NCBI GenBank assembly: GCA_020850735.1
Contig: JADZEE010000093.1
Span: 1-42,882, forward strand
Source of the DNA: Gammaproteobacteria bacterium
GTDB taxonomy: Bacteria; Pseudomonadota; Gammaproteobacteria; JADZEE01
Length of the DNA stretch: 42,882 bases
Direction of reading: 5' to 3'
Shown here: positions 7,497 through 17,197 of the stretch, piece by piece
How the letters are laid out: each line of letters starts with the position of its first letter
Numbering within the stretch: the stretch's first letter is position 1
Notes under the pieces: generated by a model
Databases searched by the model: none
What the model saw: the letters and a program-made list of their open reading frames with translations, nothing else
What the model was told of the DNA's origin: nothing
Made by a program: the position numbers and the translations under genes

Positions 7497-8180
7497 GTGC
7501 GCGTGACCGTGCGGGTGCGCCACGGCTGGCGCGTGACGCCGAAACAGGCGATCGGCATACAGCAGCAACTGCGCTCCCGCGTGCGTGCTGTCGATGAACG
7601 CGCGCCGGTGCGGTACGTCGCCGGCGTCGACGTCGGCTTCGAGGACGGCGGAACGGTTGCGCGCGCCGCGGTCGTGGTGCTGGCCTGGCCGTCGCTGGTC
7701 GAGGTCGAACACGCCATTGCGCGACGTCCGGTGGCCTTTCCCTACGTGCCGGGGCTGCTTTCGTTTCGAGAGATCCCGGTGGTCCTGGCCGCACTGCGGC
7801 GTTTGCACCTGCGTCCGGACCTGGTGCTGTGCGATGGGCAGGGCTATGCGCACCCGCGGCGATTCGGGATCGCCTGCCACCTGGGCGTGCTGCTCGACTG
7901 GCCGACCGTGGGCGTCGCCAAGAGCCTGCTCGTCGGTACGCATGCGCCGCTGCCGGTGGCGCGCGGACGCTGGCGGGCGCTGCGCGCCGATGGAGAGATC
8001 ATCGGTGCGGCACTGCGCACGCGCACCGGCGTGCGGCCGGTGTACGTGTCGGTCGGGCACCGTGTGAGCCTGCGTACCGCGCTGCGGTTCGTGCTGGGTT
8101 GTGCCCCACGCTACCGCTTGCCGGAGACGACCCGCGCGGCGCATTTCCTCGCGTCGATAGCGGATCGTCCGCTTCGATGA
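7497..8180 (+). CDS. nfi: Endonuclease V (deoxyinosine 3' endonuclease)
   Basis: Endonuclease V nicks DNA one base 3' of deoxyinosine and starts repair of deaminated adenine. The family blocks are [13 protein letters not shown] (first catalytic Asp), [14 protein letters not shown] (the PYxP wedge and the catalytic Glu), [20 protein letters not shown] (catalytic Asp) and VGVAKSLL. The length of about 227 residues is normal. The start is uncertain among TTG 7488, GTG 7497 and GTG 7503; 7497 is chosen for the AGGG nine bases upstream. It follows the creatininase-like gene almost without a gap, so the two are probably co-transcribed. Confidence 0.9.
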   Translation: MRVTVRVRHGWRVTPKQAIGIQQQLRSRVRAVDERAPVRYVAGVDVGFEDGGTVARAAVVVLAWPSLVEVEHAIARRPVAFPYVPGLLSFREIPVVLAALRRLHLRPDLVLCDGQGYAHPRRFGIACHLGVLLDWPTVGVAKSLLVGTHAPLPVARGRWRALRADGEIIGAALRTRTGVRPVYVSVGHRVSLRTALRFVLGCAPRYRLPETTRAAHFLASIADRPLR

Positions 8181-8251
8181 GACGCAGGTGACCTGCCTCA
8201 GCACGAACCGACCGGGTGCGGGCGAACATGGTTGCGCAAAGGCTGAACACG

Positions 8252-9016
8252 ATGGGAGAAGGACGCAAAGCGACGGCAGCCGGCCGGCGACTGGTGCACG
8301 GGTGCGTCGGCACGCTGCTCCTCGTCGGTGTGACCGTGGCCCAGACGGCGGACGACGGCTACGTGCGCGCGCGTCTGGCGCTGCTCGCGGAGATCCGCGA
8401 GAACTTCGCCCAGACCGCGGCCGAGACGGGGCGGCCGCGCATGTCGCCTGCGGTTGCCGCGGCGCTGGCGCGAGTGCCCCGGCACGAGTTCGTCGCCCCG
8501 GCCCAACGCGACCGTGCCTACGTCAACGCGCCGCTGCCCATCGGTTACGGGCAGACGATCTCGCAGCCCTACATCGTCGCGCTCATGACCGAGCTGACAG
8601 ATCCGCAGCCCCGGGCCCGGGTGCTCGAGATCGGCACCGGCTCGGGCTACCAGGCGGCCGTGCTCGCCGAGCTGGTGGCGAAAGTCAGCTCGATCGAGAT
8701 CATCGAGCCGCTCGCCGGGCAGGCGCGCGAGCGGCTCGCGCGCCTGGGCTACGCCAACGTCGCGACGCGCATTGGTGACGGTTATTACGGCTGGCCGGAA
8801 CATGCTCCTTTCGACGCGATCATCGTCACCGCGGCGGCGAGTCACGTGCCGCCACCGCTGATCGCGCAGCTCAAACCCGGGGGGAAGATGATCATCCCGG
8901 TCGGCAGCCAGTTCCTGACGCAGTCGCTGGTACTGGTGGAGAAGACCGCCGACGGCAGCGTGCGTACACGCCAGATCCTGCCGGTGAGTTTCGTGCCACT
9001 GACCGGCGGCCACTGA
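8252..9016 (+). CDS. Exported protein-L-isoaspartate O-methyltransferase
   Basis: This is a PIMT homologue that methylates isoaspartyl residues with SAM to repair damaged proteins. It shows [16 protein letters not shown], the SAM motif VLEIGTGSGYQAAVL and FDAIIVTAAASHVPPPL. Unlike the classic enzyme, it begins with a basic stretch followed by a hydrophobic segment (GTLLLVGVTVA) and a likely cleavage site near residue 30, so it probably acts in the periplasm. It is distinct from the cytoplasmic pcm at 23009. SAM supply outside the cytoplasm is an open problem for such proteins. ATG 8252 has AAGG eight bases upstream; an in-frame ATG at 8228 is an alternative. The next gene starts 6 bp after its stop. 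Confidence 0.82.
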   Translation: MGEGRKATAAGRRLVHGCVGTLLLVGVTVAQTADDGYVRARLALLAEIRENFAQTAAETGRPRMSPAVAAALARVPRHEFVAPAQRDRAYVNAPLPIGYGQTISQPYIVALMTELTDPQPRARVLEIGTGSGYQAAVLAELVAKVSSIEIIEPLAGQARERLARLGYANVATRIGDGYYGWPEHAPFDAIIVTAAASHVPPPLIAQLKPGGKMIIPVGSQFLTQSLVLVEKTADGSVRTRQILPVSFVPLTGGH

Positions 9017-9022
9017 GCCGCA

Positions 9023-11452
9023 TTGACCCGCTCACCTCTCGGTCCGGCGATCGCGCTCGTATCGGGCGCCGCGCTGGCCCTGGAGGTGCTGCTGCTGCGC
9101 GCGTTTTCGATCGCCCAGTGGCACCACTTCGCTTACATGGTGCTGAGCCTCGCGCTGCTCGGCTACGGTGCCAGCGGCAGCTTCATCGCCCTGGCCCGGC
9201 CGGTGCTGCTGGCGCGTTTCGGGGTCGCGTTCGCGGCCAATGCCTGCGGCTTCGCGCTGACTGCCGTCGTTGGCACGGCCGTCGCACTGCGGCTGCCCTT
9301 CAACGCCCTCGAAGTCGTGTGGGAGCCGCGCCAATGGTTGTGGCTCGCGCTGGGTTACGCTGTGCTGGCGACGCCGTTTTTCTGCGCTTCGAACTGCGTG
9401 TGTCTGGCGCTCGCGCGCCCGCAGGCGGCGGTGGCGCGACTGTACGCTGCCGATCTCCTGGGCGCCGGCATCGGCACCGTCGTCGTCGTCGGTCTGCTGT
9501 GGCTGCTTCCCGCCGGCAGCTGCCTGCTGCCGATCGCACTACCGGGTCTCGTCGCAGCCGTGCTGGTGGCGATCGAAGAACCACCGGCCGAGCGCCGTGC
9601 CGCGCTGGCCATCTGCATCGCCGGTGTCGTTGCCGTCGCGCTGGCCGCGTGGCCCGATGCGGCCAGCCGCATTCCGGCCAATCCGTACAAGGCGCTGACG
9701 CAGGCGCTCAATGTCACCGGTGCGCGGGTGTTGTGGCGCGATTCCAGTCCGCTCGGCGAGATCACCGTGGTCGACAGCCCGGTTGTGCCGTTCCGTCACG
9801 TGGCGGGGCTCAGTCTGGCCAATACCGTAGAACCGCCGCCGCAGCTGGGCGTGTTCGTCGACGGTGAAGGTCCGCTGCCGATCACGCGCTACCGGCCGGG
9901 AGCCACCGATCTCAGCTATCTGGACGAGGTACCCGCGGCAGTGGGCTACCATCTGCGCCCGCGGCCGCGCGTGCTCGTGCTCGGTGCCGGCGGTGGCACC
10001 GAGATCCTGCAGGCACTGCATCTCGAGGCGCGTCGGGTCGACGCCGTGGAGCTCAACCCGCAGCTGCTCGGCCTGCTCACGCACCGCTACGCGCGCTACA
10101 GCGGCTACCTTGCCGCGCAACCGCAGGTGCACGTGCACCTGGCCGAGGCGCGCAGCTTCGTCGACCACAGCCACGCCCACTGGGATCTCATCCAGATCCC
10201 GCCCCTCGATGCTTTCGGTGCCGCCGCCGCGGGCGTGTACGCACTGCAGGAAGACTACGTCTATACCGTCGAGGCCGTGCAGCACTATCTGGACCGCCTC
10301 GCGCCCGGCGGGCTGCTGGTCCTGTCGCGCTGGGTACAGGTGCCGCCGCGCGCGGGCGCCAAGCTCATGGCGACCGTCGTGGCCGCGCTCGAGCGCCGAG
10401 GCAGTACGGATCCCGGTCGCCAGATCGCCTGGCTGCGCAGTTGGAACGTGCAGGTGCTGGTGGTCAAGGACACACCGTACACGGCCGGCGAGATAGAAAC
10501 GATACGATCGTTCAGCACGCAACGCTGGTTCGATCTGGCCTGGTTGCCGGGGCTCGCAGCGGCGGAGGTGAATCGCTACACGCAGCTCAGCGAGCCCTAC
10601 TTTTTCGCCGCAGCGACCGCCCTGCTCGGTCCGGATCGCGCCGACTACTTACGCCGCTACAAGTTCGACATCGAACCGGCCACGGATGACAGGCCGTATT
10701 TCTTCCGCTTCCTCGCCCTGCGTTCACTGCCCGAATTCGTGCGCATGCCGGCCGGGCGCGGTTGGGCACTGATGGATATCGGTTACCCGGTCGTCATCGC
10801 GACGCTGGTGCAGGCGGTGACTGCCAGCCTCGTCCTCGTGCTCCTGCCAGTGGTGGTGTGGCGCCGGCTGTCGCCATCGACCGTGACGGTCGGGCCAGGC
10901 TACGCGCGAACCGCGGTGTACTTCGGCGGTCTCGGTTTCGGCTTCATGTTTCTCGAGATTGCCTTCATGCAGCGTTTCGGCCTGTATCTGGGCAATCCGC
11001 TGTACGCGATGGCCATCGTGCTCGCGACGTTTCTGGTCTTTGCCGGGATCGGCAGCCAGCGGCTCGGGCGTGACCGGGGTGATGCGGTCGCAGTTCGCGC
11101 CCGCCTTCATCCGGCGACCATGGTCGTCGCCGTCGCGGTGGCGCTGACACTGGCCTTGCCGCAGCTGTACCGTGGCACCGCCCTGCTCCCGGAATCGGTA
11201 CGCGTGCCGCTCGCGATCGCCGCGCTGGCGCCGCTCGCCTATTGCATGGGCAGGCCGTTTCCCTACGGCCTCGCCCGCCTCGGCGCGCGGGCGCCGGCGC
11301 TCGTACCCTGGGCCTGGGCGATCAACGGCTGTGCGTCTGTGATCGGCGCGGTCCTCGCGACCCTGCTCGCAGTGCACTTCGGGCAGACGATACTGATAGG
11401 CATCGCCGCGAGCCTGTACGTGGTCGTGGCGCTGACGCGACTCGACCCCTGA
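9023..11452 (+). CDS. Membrane protein with spermidine-synthase-like domain
   Basis: The 809-residue protein has three parts: about six transmembrane helices (roughly residues 5-205), a soluble polyamine-synthase-like Rossmann domain (VLVLGAGGGTEILQAL near 316-331, followed by VDAVELNP), and a second helical bundle of about six segments (roughly 590-805). Such large spermidine-synthase-like membrane proteins are common in bacteria, but their substrate is unknown; aminopropyl transfer is not established. The TTG start at 9023 lies 6 bp after the exported PIMT stop, suggesting co-expression. The REP-like array follows the stop. Confidence 0.8.
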   Translation: MTRSPLGPAIALVSGAALALEVLLLRAFSIAQWHHFAYMVLSLALLGYGASGSFIALARPVLLARFGVAFAANACGFALTAVVGTAVALRLPFNALEVVWEPRQWLWLALGYAVLATPFFCASNCVCLALARPQAAVARLYAADLLGAGIGTVVVVGLLWLLPAGSCLLPIALPGLVAAVLVAIEEPPAERRAALAICIAGVVAVALAAWPDAASRIPANPYKALTQALNVTGARVLWRDSSPLGEITVVDSPVVPFRHVAGLSLANTVEPPPQLGVFVDGEGPLPITRYRPGATDLSYLDEVPAAVGYHLRPRPRVLVLGAGGGTEILQALHLEARRVDAVELNPQLLGLLTHRYARYSGYLAAQPQVHVHLAEARSFVDHSHAHWDLIQIPPLDAFGAAAAGVYALQEDYVYTVEAVQHYLDRLAPGGLLVLSRWVQVPPRAGAKLMATVVAALERRGSTDPGRQIAWLRSWNVQVLVVKDTPYTAGEIETIRSFSTQRWFDLAWLPGLAAAEVNRYTQLSEPYFFAAATALLGPDRADYLRRYKFDIEPATDDRPYFFRFLALRSLPEFVRMPAGRGWALMDIGYPVVIATLVQAVTASLVLVLLPVVVWRRLSPSTVTVGPGYARTAVYFGGLGFGFMFLEIAFMQRFGLYLGNPLYAMAIVLATFLVFAGIGSQRLGRDRGDAVAVRARLHPATMVVAVAVALTLALPQLYRGTALLPESVRVPLAIAALAPLAYCMGRPFPYGLARLGARAPALVPWAWAINGCASVIGAVLATLLAVHFGQTILIGIAASLYVVVALTRLDP

Positions 11453-11463
11453 ATACCGGGAAA

Positions 11464-11594
11464 ACCGGGGTCAGAGTCGAGGGAAACCGGGGTCAGAGTC
11501 GGATTTCCATTCGCCACCGCTGCCACCGCCGCACACTTGCGCGGGAAATCCGACTCTGACCCCGGTTTCCCCGAAACCCGACTCTGACCCCGGT
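11464..11594. repeat. REP-like palindrome array
   Basis: Four copies of ACCGGGGTCAGAGTC are present: two direct (11464-11478, 11486-11500) and two inverted (11552-11566, 11580-11594). The inner pair sits in perfect 28-bp arms, 11481-11508 and 11544-11571, separated by 35 bases. This is the layout of REP/BIME elements mobilised by REP-associated tyrosine transposases; no such transposase is in the window. It lies between convergent genes and may also act as a bidirectional terminator. Confidence 0.85.
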
Positions 11595-11599
11595 TCTTG

Positions 11600-11848
11600 T
11601 CAGGCGCCGGGATGCGGGCCGAGGGCATCGGTCAGCGCGGCCGCGTCGGGGGCGTGGACGACGGTGTTGTGAGCATCAGTGTAGGGGCCGCCGCCGGGTA
11701 CGACGCCGCGGTCGTCGTAGCCGACGGCCTTGAACTTCCACGCGCCGCCGGCCAGCTTGAGATTACCCACGTGACCGAGGCGCGGATGCACGACGCGATG
11801 AACGTGCGCGTTGACACGTTCGAGCCGCAGGCTTTGCGCCGTGTTCAC
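11600..11848 (-). CDS. Conserved hypothetical 82-residue protein
   Basis: The small soluble protein contains GHVGNLKLAGGAWKFKAVGY, a PGGGP turn and TDAHNTVVHAPDAAAL. The pattern resembles short conserved hypothetical proteins from gammaproteobacteria, but I cannot name a family. It has no signal peptide or membrane segment. Its GTG start overlaps the stop of the acyltransferase/acyl-ACP synthetase gene by four bases (GTGA), which indicates translational coupling and supports the gene being real. The stop lies directly beside the REP-like array. Confidence 0.65.
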   Translation of the reverse strand: MNTAQSLRLERVNAHVHRVVHPRLGHVGNLKLAGGAWKFKAVGYDDRGVVPGGGPYTDAHNTVVHAPDAAALTDALGPHPGA

Positions 11849-14031
11849 GACGGCCGCTCGGCGGTTTCGCGGCGTATGCGATCGGCCACTGCGCGGTAGT
11901 CGATCTTGCCGGTGCCGAGCACCGGGATCTCATCCACGACGTGAATGCGCCGCGGTACCGTCAGCTCGCTGTAGCCGTTGAGCCGGGCCGCATCGACGAG
12001 ATCGCGGCGCTCGGCGAAGGGGTGGCAGGTGACGAGCACGATCTGCTCGCCGCGCCGGTCGTCTTCCAGCGCCAGCGCTGCGTGCGTGCTGTCAGGCCAG
12101 GCCGCCGCCGCCAGCTCCTCGACGGTCGTCAGCGACACCATCTCGCCACCGATCTTGGCGAAGCGCTTGGCCCGGCCGATGATCGTGACGTAACCATCGG
12201 CGTCGACCTCGACGACGTCGCCGGTGTCGTACCAGCCCACCCCGCGCCGCTCCGTCCAGGGGCGGGTAATGTCGTCGTGACCGTGGAACAAATAGCCCTT
12301 CATCACGTTGGGCCCATGCACCACCAGCCGGCCGCCGCGTTCGATTCCCGGCACCGGTTCGAGATAGTGATCGATGCCCGTGAGGAGGCGACCGACGGTG
12401 CCGGGGTTGTTACCCATGGGCGTGTTCACCGCGAGCACGGGGCTGGTCTCGGTCGTGCCGTAACCTTCGAATATGCGGATCCCGAACCGGTCCGCCCAGC
12501 TGCGCCGCGTGTCTTCCTGCAGCTTCTCCGCGCCCGCGACCACGAAACGCATCGAGTAAAAGTCATAGGGATGCGCGTAACGGGCGTACCCGGCGAGAAA
12601 CGTATTGGTGCCAAACAGCACCGTGGCGCCGAGCTCGTAGGCGAGCTCCGGAATGATGCGGTAGTGCAGGGGCGAGGGGTACAGAAAGATTCTTGCGCCG
12701 TCGAGTATCGGCAGAATGACCCCGCCGGTCAGACCGAAGGAGTGGAATACCGGCATGCAGTTGAACACCGTGTCACGCAGGGTGAGATCGATGAGCATTT
12801 GCATCTGCGCTCGGTTCGCGAGCAGGTTGGCATGCGTCAGTATGACGCCTTTCGGAATACCCTCGGAACCGGAGGTGAACAGTACCACCGAGGTATCGTC
12901 CGGCGACCCTTGCGGGTGCGTGAGAGCGCAGGCGAGCCGGGGCAGGCGCGCGGCAAGCAGAGCCAGCAGCTTGCTGAACAAGCCAATCGTGTTGCGCAGA
13001 TCCTCGAGATAGATGACGTCGACCCGGCTTGCCAGCGCCTGCACGGCGCCTTGCAGGCCCGCGACGTCGACGAAACGTCGCGAGGTGTATACCGTGGCGA
13101 TACGCGCGGTTTCGCAAGCGGTGACCAGCATCTGCGCGCCGGAGGTGAAGTTGAGCATGGCCGGTACGCGCCCACAGGCCTGCATGGCGAACAGCGTCAC
13201 CACGGCCGCGATCGAATTGGGCAGCAGTATGCCGACGTGCTCGCCCCGCTTGCTCGCCTGGCGGATGACGCCGGCGAGCAGGAAAGCGCGCATGATGAGC
13301 TGGCGGTAGCTCAGCGGCCGGCGTTCGACGTCCTCGAGCAGGGGTTGCCCGGGGCCGTGGCGATCCATGGCGTCGAGCAGAGCCGTGAACAGCGTCGTGC
13401 GGTGATTACAGTTCTCGAAGGAGATCCGCCGCATGATGGCGGCCAGGCGCTCGGCGGCGGCCTTGCGTCGTTCGTGCCCCTGCAAGTCGTCCGGCAGGTC
13501 GATGCGCACCGGTTCCAGAAAGCGCAGCGTGATGCGCGGAAACCAGCGTATGCGCACGCGGCCGCGCAGGTATGACAGCGGGGAGTACTGCGCGCCTTCG
13601 ATGCCGATCGGCAGCACCATCGCGGCGGCCCGATCGGCGACCATGCCCGGGCCCTCGTAGATCTTCATCAGCGAGCCGGTGACGGTAATGCGGCCCTCGG
13701 GGAAGATGATCGCTTTGCGATCTTCGCGCAGAAACCTGATCAGTGACTTGGTCGACAGGGGGCTCGTCGGGTCGAGCGGAAACAAGTCGACGAAGGCGAG
13801 GAAAGGCCGGAATTGCCACTTCTTGGCCATGAGCGTGTTGATGGCGAAAGTGGGACGATCCGGCACGAACAGGTACAACAGCACGCCGTCGAGCAGCGAG
13901 ACGTGGTTGGCGACGATGAGTACGCGGTCACCGGCACGATGGTAGTTTTCCAGGCCGACGACGCGGATCCGGTACAGTGCCCGCACGATCTCGCGCACGA
14001 TGAGCCTGAGGACGTCCAGCGCGCGGCTCAT
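11845..14031 (-). CDS. aas: Bifunctional acyltransferase / acyl-ACP synthetase (Aas-type)
   Basis: The 728-residue protein has the domain order of Aas, which reacylates lysophospholipids at the inner membrane using fatty acids activated on ACP. The N-terminal PlsC-like domain has NHVSLLDG (His43, Asp48) and FPEGR near 109-113. The C-terminal AMP-binding domain has FTSGSEGIPKG near 388, GYGTTETSPV near 520, and YDTGDVVEVDADGYVTIIGR, ending with GTGKIDYRAV carrying the late catalytic Lys. Length and order match E. coli Aas (719 residues). The start MSRALDVLRL was chosen because in-frame sequence upstream is Pro/Arg-rich and unlike the family. It is coupled to the 82-residue gene. Confidence 0.88.
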   Translation of the reverse strand: MSRALDVLRLIVREIVRALYRIRVVGLENYHRAGDRVLIVANHVSLLDGVLLYLFVPDRPTFAINTLMAKKWQFRPFLAFVDLFPLDPTSPLSTKSLIRFLREDRKAIIFPEGRITVTGSLMKIYEGPGMVADRAAAMVLPIGIEGAQYSPLSYLRGRVRIRWFPRITLRFLEPVRIDLPDDLQGHERRKAAAERLAAIMRRISFENCNHRTTLFTALLDAMDRHGPGQPLLEDVERRPLSYRQLIMRAFLLAGVIRQASKRGEHVGILLPNSIAAVVTLFAMQACGRVPAMLNFTSGAQMLVTACETARIATVYTSRRFVDVAGLQGAVQALASRVDVIYLEDLRNTIGLFSKLLALLAARLPRLACALTHPQGSPDDTSVVLFTSGSEGIPKGVILTHANLLANRAQMQMLIDLTLRDTVFNCMPVFHSFGLTGGVILPILDGARIFLYPSPLHYRIIPELAYELGATVLFGTNTFLAGYARYAHPYDFYSMRFVVAGAEKLQEDTRRSWADRFGIRIFEGYGTTETSPVLAVNTPMGNNPGTVGRLLTGIDHYLEPVPGIERGGRLVVHGPNVMKGYLFHGHDDITRPWTERRGVGWYDTGDVVEVDADGYVTIIGRAKRFAKIGGEMVSLTTVEELAAAAWPDSTHAALALEDDRRGEQIVLVTCHPFAERRDLVDAARLNGYSELTVPRRIHVVDEIPVLGTGKIDYRAVADRIRRETAERPS

Positions 14032-14183
14032 CAGCGTGTCCCGGGGCCGGGGAACGGGCCGCCCGCCCGGTGGTCGGGGGCTTGCGGCGGGCACGTCCAG
14101 GCATGGCGGAGCGAACGCATGCGCTCAATCATAAACGCAAATCGCGATGCACCGCCGCCGAGCGGTGTCGCGGTCACGCCAAT

Positions 14184-15791
14184 TCAGATAGGCAGACTTT
14201 CGTCGTTTGCCGCCACGAAGATCCGCAGCTCTTGCCCCGGCTGCAGCAGGCTGCGCCGGGGCAGCTTGTTCCAGCGGCGCAGATCCTCCACACGAACGTC
14301 GAAGTGGCGCGCAATGGTCCACAGGGAATCCCCGGAACGTACCTTGTAGCGGACGTGTTCCGCATCGCCCGCTTGCTCGGCGTCGTCGTCGGCGCGCCGC
14401 GCCTGTGCCAGCTGCGGAGCGGCGACGGCCAGGCGCTGCCCGGGTCTGAGCATGGCAAGCCGGTCGAGCTTGTTCCAGGCCGCCAGATCATCGACTCCGA
14501 CGCCGTGGCGGCGCGCGATATCCCACAACGTATCACCCGTTCGCACGACATGGGTGCGGGTGGTCGCCGCGACCTGTGCCGGTCCGCCGCCGGCGCTGCT
14601 GGCCGGCGGCGACGAACCGGTGACGCCGGGGATGATGAGATCGCGGCCGGCGCGGATGGTCGTGCCCCGCAGCCGGTTGGCTTTCTGCAGCGCGCTCACC
14701 GAGGTCCCGTAGCGGGCGGCGATCTGTCCGAGCGTCTCGCCTTCGCGGATGGGGTGTTTGCGCCAGCGTATCCGCGCCTCGCGTGGCAGCGCCGCCAGGG
14801 CGATCTGGAACTCGCCCGCTTGCGCGCGCGGCACCAGCAGCGCGCTCGGACCGGTCGGGCCGGTGGCACCGCGCAGGTATCCCGGGTTCAGCGCCTCGAA
14901 CTCCTCGGCGCTCAGGCGCGCGAGCCGCGCCGCCGCGCTGAGCTCGATCTGCGACCCGGCGTCCACGACCGCGAAATAGGCCTCGTCAGGAATCGATTCG
15001 AGGGCCTGGCCATAGCGTTGTGGTTCGCCCACCACGGCGGCGACGGCGAGCAGGCGCGGGAGGTAGGCGCGGGTTTCGGCGGGCAGCTGCAGCGACCAGA
15101 ACCCCTCGCCCCTGCCCTGACGGCGGCTGCGCGCGCGAGCGCGTTCGACCGTGAGCTCGCCGCAGTTGTAGGCGGCCAGCGCGAGCTCCCAGTCGCCGAA
15201 ACGCCGGTGCAGGATCTGTAGATAGTCGAGCGCCGCGCGCGTGGACGCGACGATGTCCCGGCGACCGTCGTACCACCAGTCCTGCTGCAGTCCGAATCGC
15301 CTGCCGGTGCTCTCGATGAATTGCCAGATGCCCGACGCGTGGCCGGGCGAATAGGCCTTGACCTGGTAAGCGCTTTCGACCACCGGCAGCAGTGCCACTT
15401 CCATCGGCATGTCCCGCCGCTCGACCTCCTGCACGATGTGGAACAGTATCGGTCGTGCGCGCTGAGAGACGCGCGTGAGGAAGTCGGGGTTGTCCTGGAA
15501 CCATCGCAGCTCGCGCTCGACGTCCGGGTGCGCGATCTGCCGCAAGCGCAGCCCGGCGCGGATCCGTGCCCAGACGTCGGCGGGTGTTGCTTCGGTATCG
15601 GGAGAAGTGAGCTCGGGTTGAATTGCAGGTGTTGGGGAGGCGGCGCGGGCGGGGGGCGGGACGGGCGCGGTACGGGCGTGAGCATCGTGATGGCGCGCAT
15701 CGTCGCGGATGAACGGCCCGACACAGCCGCCCGTCGCCAGCGCGAGCAGCAGCAAGGTCCCTCTCCACAAGCTACTCCCGCCGGGCAGCAT
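14184..15791 (-). CDS. mltD: Membrane-bound lytic murein transglycosylase D
   Basis: MltD cleaves the glycan strands of peptidoglycan to give 1,6-anhydro ends. The 535-residue protein has a lipoprotein signal with lipobox ATGGC (Cys23), an SLT domain with catalytic Glu139 in LLPVVESAY, the SPGHASGIWQFIESTGRRFGL block, and ALAAYNCGE. Three LysM peptidoglycan-binding repeats follow, at about residues 345-387, 412-455 and 483-527. The domain order matches E. coli MltD, which has fewer LysM repeats. It acts in the periplasm, anchored to the outer membrane. It is divergent from the yafS-like gene; this neighbourhood (mltD, methyltransferase, rnhA, dnaQ) is classic in gammaproteobacteria, although gloB is missing here. 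Confidence 0.93.
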   Translation of the reverse strand: MLPGGSSLWRGTLLLLALATGGCVGPFIRDDARHHDAHARTAPVPPPARAASPTPAIQPELTSPDTEATPADVWARIRAGLRLRQIAHPDVERELRWFQDNPDFLTRVSQRARPILFHIVQEVERRDMPMEVALLPVVESAYQVKAYSPGHASGIWQFIESTGRRFGLQQDWWYDGRRDIVASTRAALDYLQILHRRFGDWELALAAYNCGELTVERARARSRRQGRGEGFWSLQLPAETRAYLPRLLAVAAVVGEPQRYGQALESIPDEAYFAVVDAGSQIELSAAARLARLSAEEFEALNPGYLRGATGPTGPSALLVPRAQAGEFQIALAALPREARIRWRKHPIREGETLGQIAARYGTSVSALQKANRLRGTTIRAGRDLIIPGVTGSSPPASSAGGGPAQVAATTRTHVVRTGDTLWDIARRHGVGVDDLAAWNKLDRLAMLRPGQRLAVAAPQLAQARRADDDAEQAGDAEHVRYKVRSGDSLWTIARHFDVRVEDLRRWNKLPRRSLLQPGQELRIFVAANDESLPI

Positions 15792-15940
15792 GGCGGCCGA
15801 TGCTAGCGATGGAGCGGGCGATCCGTCAAGGGTTCCGGGCAGGGCTGGCGGGCCGGCGGTGGGGTCGCTACAGTACGCGGCGTCATGTCACCAACAGATG
15901 GACGCAAGCACTGGCGCAGATCGCCACTCCATCGGCCGCG

Positions 15941-16708
15941 ATGAGCGGTCACAGTGACAACACGCCGCTGCGAACGCGGCTGCGGTGCTGGTTCGCCGGG
16001 CCGGCGGGGACCATGCTGCTGCAAACCGAGCGTGCCGCATTGCGGCAATCGCTCGCCAACCTGTTCGGTTATCACATCCTGCAACTTGGCCGACTCGGTG
16101 GCGGCGAGTTACTCGAGTCGGCGCGGATCTCGCATCGAGTCCAGATCGCGCTGGCGGGGGATTGCGACGAGGTGGCGGGCGTCGGGCTGCGATGCGATGC
16201 CGCGTCACTGCCCGTGGCGACGGCCAGCGTCGATGTCGTCGTTCTGGCGCACGTGCTCGAGTTCGAGATCGATCCCCATCAGGTGTTGCGCGAAGTCGAC
16301 CGGGTGCTCATCGGCGAGGGCCACGTGCTCGTGATCGGATTCAACCCTTTCAGTCTGTGGGGTGTGTGGCGCTCGTTGCTCGCCTGGCGGGGTGAGCCGC
16401 CCTGGTGCGGCCGCTTTTTCGGCGCGGCACGAATCCGTGACTGGTTGCGGCTGCTCGGCTGCGACATCGTTTCCACGCGCGGTGTGTGTTTTCGCCCGCC
16501 GCTCGGCAGTGCGGCCGCGCTGCGCCGGCTCGCGTTCCTGGAGAAACTCGGTGCCTACGTCTGGCCCGGCTGTGGTGCGGCGTTCTGCATCGTCGCGAAA
16601 AAGCGACTGGTGCCGATGACGCCCATCCGTACCCGCTGGACGATGCGCCGTAACCTGATTGCCGCCGGGCTCGCCGAGCCCTCGACGCGTAACAGCACGG
16701 AGCACTGA
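15941..16708 (+). CDS. SAM-dependent methyltransferase, YafS-like
   Basis: The 255-residue protein is a class I SAM-dependent methyltransferase-like protein. It shows [14 protein letters not shown] in place of a strong glycine motif, then [19 protein letters not shown] and a [26 protein letters not shown] block. Its place directly upstream of rnhA matches E. coli YafS, as does the [21 protein letters not shown]-terminus. The substrate is unknown. The ATG at 15941 is chosen; the ribosome-binding site is weak. Its stop is one base before the GTG of rnhA, so the two are co-expressed. Confidence 0.78.
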   Translation: MSGHSDNTPLRTRLRCWFAGPAGTMLLQTERAALRQSLANLFGYHILQLGRLGGGELLESARISHRVQIALAGDCDEVAGVGLRCDAASLPVATASVDVVVLAHVLEFEIDPHQVLREVDRVLIGEGHVLVIGFNPFSLWGVWRSLLAWRGEPPWCGRFFGAARIRDWLRLLGCDIVSTRGVCFRPPLGSAAALRRLAFLEKLGAYVWPGCGAAFCIVAKKRLVPMTPIRTRWTMRRNLIAAGLAEPSTRNSTEH

Positions 16709-16709
16709 G

Positions 16710-17195
16710 GTGGCGGCGGACGCGGACGGTACCGCCACGGCCGATACCGTGGTCGAGATTTTCACCGACGGTGCCTGCCGCCGGAATCCGGGCCCGGGCG
16801 GATGGGGGGTGCTGCTGCGTTACGGCGGGCGCGAAAAGGAGTTGTCAGGTGCCGAGCCGGAGACGACCAACAATCGCATGGAGATGACCGCGGCCATCGA
16901 GGCGCTGGCGGCCCTGCGACGGCCGAGTCGCGTACGTCTGACCACGGACTCGCAGTACCTGAAAAACGGTCTTACGCAGTGGCTGCCCGGCTGGCAGCGC
17001 AGGGGCTGGCGTACGGCCGACAACAAGCCGGTGAAGAACGTCGATCTGTGGCAGCGGCTCGATGCCGTGGCCGCTCCGCACACCATCGAGTGGTGCTGGG
17101 TACGCGGCCACACCGGTCACGTGGAGAACGAGCGCGCCGACCGTCTGGCCAACGCGGCGATCGACTCACTGTTGAGCCGGCGCTCGCAGGCGTGA
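16710..17195 (+). CDS. rnhA: Ribonuclease HI
   Basis: RNase HI cuts the RNA strand of RNA-DNA hybrids, removing R-loops and primers. The four catalytic acidic residues are visible: Asp20 in [17 protein letters not shown], Glu58 in NNRMEMTAA, Asp80 in LTTDSQY and Asp144 in NERADRLAN. The basic handle is present ([20 protein letters not shown]). The GTG start at 16710 is one base after the yafS-like stop; it gives a 161-residue protein with a slightly long N-terminus. dnaQ follows after 2 bp on the same strand. In E. coli rnhA and dnaQ are divergent, so the co-directional order is a lineage feature. Confidence 0.96.
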   Translation: MAADADGTATADTVVEIFTDGACRRNPGPGGWGVLLRYGGREKELSGAEPETTNNRMEMTAAIEALAALRRPSRVRLTTDSQYLKNGLTQWLPGWQRRGWRTADNKPVKNVDLWQRLDAVAAPHTIEWCWVRGHTGHVENERADRLANAAIDSLLSRRSQA

Positions 17196-17197
17196 CC

